A stretch of 64,000 nt of DNA from Anoplolepis gracilipes. Lineage: Eukaryota > Arthropoda > Insecta > Hymenoptera > Formicidae. The translations under genes and the position numbers were made by a program. The notes beneath the pieces were generated by a model. The model did not search any database. It was not told the origin of the DNA and worked only from the letters and a program-made list of their open reading frames with translations. How positions within the stretch are numbered: the stretch's first letter is position 1; every line of letters starts with the position of its first letter. Shown in pieces: positions 59,691 through 64,000 of this stretch. Where the stretch lies: contig NC_132972.1 in the NCBI RefSeq assembly GCF_047496725.1, forward strand, positions 6,812,001-6,876,000, given 5' to 3'.

Positions 59691-59842
59691 CGAGCAGAAC
59701 GTGGAAGATTGTAGTAATATCTTTAGACCGTCGTAGGTCGGGTATAAGCTTATTAAACTCAACATATTCCTGGTCGCACCAGAAAACCTCTAACTGAGCA
59801 AAAATGTCGTGACTTACCAGAGATGCAGAAATTTCTCTTGAC
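59691..59842 (-). CDS. candidate exon of an unidentified minus-strand gene or gene remnant
   Basis: Reading right to left: acceptor ACCATTAG, then an open frame with SREISASLVSHDIFAQLEVF and WCDQEYVEFNKLIPDLRRSK, ending at a consensus GTAAGT donor. The composition is protein-like, not low-complexity. I do not recognise the family. The upstream candidate exon ends in a stop at its donor, so the two do not join in frame. It may be a decayed gene or captured exon. Confidence 0.45.
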
Positions 59843-60015
59843 CTAATGGTAAAAAAAAAATATTTTCATTAAATATTAAGTAATTCTTTGTCAATCGAAC
59901 TCGTATTTGAACTTAACAATGTCATAAATGTCGTAAAAAAGAACTGATAAAATTCTTAGGATAAAACAAACGTTGAAACTTTTTTAATTTCCAAATAATT
60001 TAATTTAATAAGTAG

Positions 60016-60133
<118 letters not shown>

Positions 60134-60351
60134 AAGAAATTTGGAAGACATTAAAAAATATTAAAGAAATATCGAAACACACATTGAAGGAGAATTAAAA
60201 GATTTATGAGACATTAAGATGTGAGAAAGTTAAGAATAAAATATCAAATAATTTCTTAAATTTTTGTTTTCATATCTCATATGAAAATAATTGATATTGA
60301 ATTGAGTTTCGATGTCGTTGAACTTTTTTGCGGTGCATGCTTTTGAAATAC

Positions 60352-60560
60352 CTATGCAATGATGTTTCTGATGGTGATCATCACTAATGCTTCACGAGTG
60401 TCTAAAGCATTGGGATAATAATTCATTATTGGGATAATGTTCGCAATACTGCCTAAAGCAGAACTATCGGCCGTAATCGTAGCGTCTTTTCTAAATGTGC
60501 TTAATTCTGTAGGAAGGTTTAGTCTGCTCGCTGTTTCTTCCACGCGTAACGCTTCTTCGG
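60352..60560 (-). CDS. candidate exon of an unidentified minus-strand gene (joins in phase to 60643-60814)
   Basis: Acceptor CTTTTAG, frame TEEALRVEETASRLNLPTEL then ATITADSSALGSIANIIPIM and YYPNALDTREALV. It ends with TAG exactly at an AG|GTATTT donor-like site. Phase 1 entry agrees with the exon at 60643-60814 across an 82-base intron. The sequence looks like real protein but I cannot name the family. Confidence 0.5.
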
Positions 60561-60642
60561 CTAAAAGTAAAGGTGAGTATAAATTTATTCTCACAATAAT
60601 ACAATATAGTTATATCTAATAAATGTCTAAACATAAATTTAC

Positions 60643-60814
60643 TTTGCATCAGTTCAGCAGGTACAATTCTTTCATCTATGCTCGATTTGAATGATCCGGT
60701 TATATGTTTCTTAAAGAGATTATGTAAAATATCTGCACATTGTTTCCCATGTGAAAATTGCTTTAAAAGGTCATTTGCCGGTGTAAACCGATGTATTTTC
60801 ATTAGATCGGATTT
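60643..60814 (-). CDS. candidate exon of an unidentified minus-strand gene
   Basis: Acceptor CTTATAG, phase 0 in, donor GTAAAT, phase 1 out. Frame: KSDLMKIHRFTPANDLLKQF, CADILHNLFKKHITGSFK, IDERIVPAELMQ. It joins in frame to 60352-60560. The next exon upstream (60970-61105) would be out by one base, which suggests an indel or a different partner. Family unknown. Confidence 0.5.
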
Positions 60815-60969
60815 CTATAAGTAATCGAAAAGTTTTAAAACCTGGAAATTTCCTTCAAGTTAAAATTTTAAACAATTTGATTGTTATCTTTCCGATTTTA
60901 AGAAATTTATATATGTAGAAATATATATATATATATTTCTGTAAAATTCTATATAATTTAAGTACTTAC

Positions 60970-61105
60970 TCTGCATTTATAATGTAAATCCTGACGCCTG
61001 ATTTTTGAATCAGTTGCTTATTTAAAACGAGCTTCTTATCAATTATTTTTTTTAATGCTTTAGATACAAAGATCCTTGGGGTGGCATCTAAGCTTGAATC
61101 AGAAA
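60970..61105 (-). CDS. candidate exon of an unidentified minus-strand gene or remnant
   Basis: Acceptor GATGTAG, donor GTAAGT. Frame: SDSSLDATPRIFVSKALKKI and KLVLNKQLIQKSGVRIYIIN, a basic, plausible coding segment. Its outgoing phase (2) does not fit the next exon's phase 0, so either an indel has occurred or the join is wrong. Confidence 0.4.
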
Positions 61106-61165
61106 CTACATCAGTAACATTACAAAAACATTTAAAAAAATATGAAACATAAGAGATGACCTTAC

Positions 61166-61302
61166 CGGTGGTCTAAAAAGTTTCATTATTGCAATTTCTC
61201 CACGTATATGACTTTTTTTCAAAAGTCGTAGATCACCCTCTGAATTTATATGTATTTCTATATAATTTTCTTTAGCAATTATTATATTTTGGTGTTTGGT
61301 TG
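61166..61302 (-). pseudogene. DDB1-like N-terminal fragment B
   Basis: The minus-strand frame reads HQNIIIAKENYIEIHINSEG, then LRLLKKSHIRGEIAIMKLFR and P-P at a GTAAGG donor. This matches the first beta-propeller of DDB1, the CUL4 ubiquitin-ligase adaptor (pattern: N-L-I-x-A-K-N-x-x-x-E-I, G-L-R-x-x-x-E, G-x-I-A-V-M-x-L-F-R-P). No matching next exon follows: the downstream frame is unrelated. Fragment A, which overlaps and continues this part of DDB1, lies on the wrong side. It is probably a captured or rearranged exon rather than a working gene. Confidence 0.65.
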
Positions 61303-61458
61303 AGGTAAAATTTCCTTATAAAATAAAAATATGTGAACCGGTTAAAAAAACTATATTAGCTTTGCGATTTAATGAAATTTAATGAAACTTATCTGTCGCG
61401 CAGGCGATAACGGCTGTTGCTTTGTGCGTTGTCGCTATATATTTATACATTTCTTTTC

Positions 61459-62555
61459 CGATCTAGCATTAATTATTTCTGGCCAGTAATAATATATTTA
61501 TAGCAAGACGTTGCGCTCGCCAGCCTCGTGTTTACGGCCTCAAGTAAAATTAACTTTTAGCTACTGAATAATTACAGACAGATAATATTTTTCTATCCCA
61601 TATTCTCTTTCCCTATATTAAAAAAAGATAATGAAATAAAGCTAAAAAAATGGTCATAAACAGATCATATATGTACATTTATAACGTACGTATGTATCAC
61701 TTTTAAATCTCATACTCTTCCATCCTATTAAGATAACCCCACAAATAGGGGATGGAACAGGAATAATTATTAAAGGTTTTTCTTTTACTATAGAATTTAC
61801 CTTTCCATTCCGATTCCAACGTATTTCTTTAAGTTTTTTTTCCCGCAAATTAAATAGATGTGTTGCCACACATATATCTGCAGACTTTTTATAGATGAAG
61901 AATAGTGTAGGTTCAGGGCATCCATGAATAAAATCAACATCTTGTATTCTATGTCCACATGGCGATAAAATATCATTAAAATGAACGACAAATGCCTCCA
62001 ATTCTGAATTGTCTTTATCCAAGAGTATAATCTTACAGACACCATCGCGTAATCCGAGAAAGATTACACGAGTCTTTGGATCGATAACTGCTTTTTGGAA
62101 CTCAACAATCTTTGTAAGGATTTCTGGTATAAGCTGTCGTATTTAAATGAGCTTTTGTTATAATTTGTACGTTTCTTCCTTCTATCATACATTCCAATAT
62201 CCAGAAATTTTTTGAAGACAATTTTGTGCGCAAACACGCAAAATCGATAAAAATCGCGATTTTTCTAAAGTTCAAAGCTGATGGAAGAGTTGGGTCGACA
62301 ATTGTGAGATTTTAAAGTGATACATACGTACGTTATAAATGTACATATATGACATTTATGACCATTTTTTTTAGCTTTATTTCATTATCTTTTTTTAATA
62401 TAGGGAAAGAGAATATGGGATAGAAAAATATTATCTGTCTGTAATTATTCAGTAGCTAAAAGTTAATTTTACTCGAGGCCGTAAACACGGGGCTGGCGAG
62501 CGCAACGTCTTGCCATAAATATTATTACTGGTCAGAAATAATTAACGCTAGATCG
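61459..62555. mobile_element. foldback-type element: about 250-bp inverted repeats around a DDB1-like fragment
   Basis: 61459-61712 is the reverse complement of 62305-62555 with few differences and small indels. Outer ends read CGATCTAGC...GCTAGATCG. The arms contain CTCGCCAGCC.CGTGTTTACG. The interior (61713-62304) is mostly the DDB1-like fragment A. Long inverted termini with a foreign gene fragment inside resemble foldback or gene-capturing non-autonomous DNA elements. No transposase and no clear target duplication (pyrimidine run on the left, A run on the right). Confidence 0.75.
61675..62265 (-). pseudogene. DDB1-like fragment A (first beta-propeller), frameshifted
   Basis: On the minus strand from 62265 the reading goes RKIAIF, ILECMIEGRNVQIITKAH, a +1 shift, then VIDPKTRVIFLGLRDG, KIILLDKDNSELEAF, QDVDFIHGCPEPTLFFIYKK, NLREKKLKEIRW and IIIPVPSPICGVILIGWKSM. 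The order and spacing follow DDB1 beta-propeller A: I-I-T-K-A-H, V-I-D-P, L-D-K-D-N-S-E-L, D-V-x-F-x-H-G-C-x-x-P-T-L, I-P-V-P-x-P-I-C-G. At least one frameshift and an in-frame insertion near DILSPCGHRIQD show decay. No introns are visible, which could mean a retrocopy. It lies inside the inverted-repeat element. Confidence 0.75.
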
Positions 62556-63319
62556 AAAAAAAATGTATTATATTCAAACAATATTAAGGTGTGAAACTTT
62601 TTTTGTAATGACCAATATATTATGTGAAAACAAATTAAAGTCAAAAAACCATTAATATATCGCAAATTGATAAGGTATAAAAATATTGACGGAAATATCA
62701 TTGCAAACGCAAAATATTCATAAAATCGATCTATCCCGAAAATAACAATGTAAATTAAATACGTACGTTTCGAGCTCTATTTTGAGTCTTCATCAGCGCA
62801 AATATAATAAGTAAACTTTCTTTGGCGAAGATATAAATAAATAATAATGATATACATAATAAATGATATACATAAAAATAAAAATAAAAATAAAAATAAA
62901 TAATGATTATGGACAATCTCCGACGAATGTACAGTTCAAATTTAAAATCAGGAAGTCAACAATAAAAATGAGTCGCTAATCCGTGAACATTGTGTCGAAT
63001 GCAATGGCAGTTGAAACCTGCAAGTATCGGGGGGTGTTGGAGTAAAACGCATAAAAACAATTAGACTCGAAAATCCCTTAGTAACTAATTAAATGGTCAC
63101 TCACGCTTATATATATATGTTAATTTACGCGAGGAATTTTCTCAGAAAAATTTCGATTTAGCATTAAATGAATTATTAAAATCCATTTTTCATATTTTCT
63201 GAGTTTTAAACATTCTAGTTTTATTGCAAATTACACTATCTCATGTAATTATAAGTCTCTTATTAGTAAAAACATGATAGAATGTAAAGAAACTATATAT
63301 TATCGGTATAAAACGAGTA
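62556..63319. other. AT-rich spacer with possible Penelope terminal sequence
   Basis: GTTTCGAGCTCTATTTTGAG followed by TCTTCATCAGCGC (about 62768-62800) resembles the terminal repeats of Penelope-like elements, which often carry a short GTTTCGA...TCATCA motif. A short (AAAAT)n-type run at 62871-62900. Otherwise nothing recognised. Confidence 0.35.
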
Positions 63320-63643
63320 CGAATCTTTGATATACACAAACATCAAACATAAACCAGATGGAAATTTTTAAATAAAAGCTGTGACCTTTCCGAAACTGAG
63401 TTTTTAATAGGGGTAAAGTTGGTTTTAAACTACACTTATTTCACATTTAATCAAGTTATATATAGACAGACATTTGCGACCCCCATGGGCTCACCATTAT
63501 TACCCATTATTGCTGACATAGCTTTACAAGATTTAGAGAAGAAAACTCTGAACACACTACATTATACTCCTCCGTTTTATTTTAGATTTGTTGACGACAT
63601 AATTATGGCTGTCCCATCTGAGTCTATTGATTTTACTCTTAAT

Positions 63644-63685
<42 letters not shown>

Positions 63686-63721
63686 ATTTTACTAACAACA
63701 ATTAAGAGTTTCCTAATATAG
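63320..63721 (+). mobile_element. Penelope-like retroelement, eroded reverse-transcriptase fragment
   Basis: The frame from about 63380 reads CDLSETEFLIGVKLVLNYTY, TPMGSPLLPIIADIALQDLE and FYFRFVDDII. The P-M-G-S-P-L-x-P-I-x-A-x-I block and the F-V-D-D catalytic motif are those of Penelope-like reverse transcriptases, retroelements usually coupled to a GIY-YIG nuclease. Upstream, SLIYTNIK is in another frame with a stop between. A TA/GT microsatellite at 63651-63685 breaks the 3' part, and stops follow. Inactive remnant. Confidence 0.8.
63651..63685. repeat. (TA)n(TG)n microsatellite inside the retroelement remnant
   Basis: ACACACATA, TA run, then TGTGTGTG, interrupting the reverse-transcriptase frame. 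Confidence 0.85.
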
Positions 63722-64000
63722 AATTTTTTACCAGGAAAAGTTTTTCCGTTAAAAAAATTAAAGTATATAATGTTTTCTTAGACAAAAGTATAACATTTGT
63801 GGGCTTTCTATTTTTTTAAAAACATTATCATTAATTATTTTACTTATATTTCTAACAAAAAATGTGTGTATGATATGCATACAAAATACTGCCATATAAA
63901 ATAACATATTAATGTGAAAATTCATAGTATTCCTCGTATCGTTAAAGAAGGAGAATTAATAATATTATGCAAATTAAATTTGATAATGATGCATAAGATA
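63722..64000 (+). other. probable continuation of the retroelement remnant
   Basis: AT-rich with stops in all frames. Fragments such as FLDKSITF could be decayed Penelope-like sequence, but the match is weak. Confidence 0.3.

Noticed and set aside
61654..62022. 122-codon minus-strand frame as a working gene
   Set aside because: It begins at a non-ATG codon, its DDB1 similarity continues upstream in another frame, and its end runs into an inverted-repeat arm; better read as a pseudogene fragment.

Overview
The window looks like nuclear DNA of an insect, most likely a hymenopteran such as an ant. The reasons are an AT-rich background broken by CpG-rich patches, short introns with GT-AG splicing beside very long ones, dense dinucleotide microsatellites, small terminal-inverted-repeat elements and a Penelope-like retroelement. 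The species assignment is inference.

One gene dominates. On the + strand about 31 coding exons (6691 to 54786) join without a reading-frame break into a protein of about 1,958 residues. Its layout is the canonical Dscam one: signal peptide, nine Ig domains, four FN3 domains, a tenth Ig, two FN3 domains, one membrane helix and a cytoplasmic tail of about 300 residues. It is a neuronal homophilic adhesion and axon-guidance receptor. There are no arrays of alternative Ig exons (Dscam1) and no paired Ig7 exon (Dscam2), so a Dscam3/Dscam4-type paralogue fits best. Exon 1 rests on phase and context only; exons 2 to 31 are strongly supported.

Layout: 1-6633 is upstream sequence with a possible promoter region at 5.6-6.3 kb. 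6634-6724 is the proposed first coding exon. 6725-29922 is a 23-kb first intron with no coding exon I can see but many repeats. 29923-31091 holds Ig1. 31092-43055 is two long introns around the first half of Ig2. 43056-54786 is the compact body of the gene. 54787-59690 is 3' UTR and intergenic DNA. 59691-62555 holds minus-strand remnants: unidentified exons plus two DDB1-like fragments, one of them inside a roughly 250-bp-armed inverted repeat. 62556-64000 ends in an eroded Penelope-like reverse transcriptase.

Repeats: four copies of a 547-577 bp TA-flanked MITE with GGGTAAAC termini (one in an intron of the Dscam gene, one inside a duplicated segment that preserves its empty site, one nested in another element); a related-looking 1.27-kb element; a recent 535-bp tandem duplication; a three-copy AT-rich interspersed repeat; and several long hairpins, of which the best is a 43-bp near-perfect stem inside an intron of the Dscam gene.
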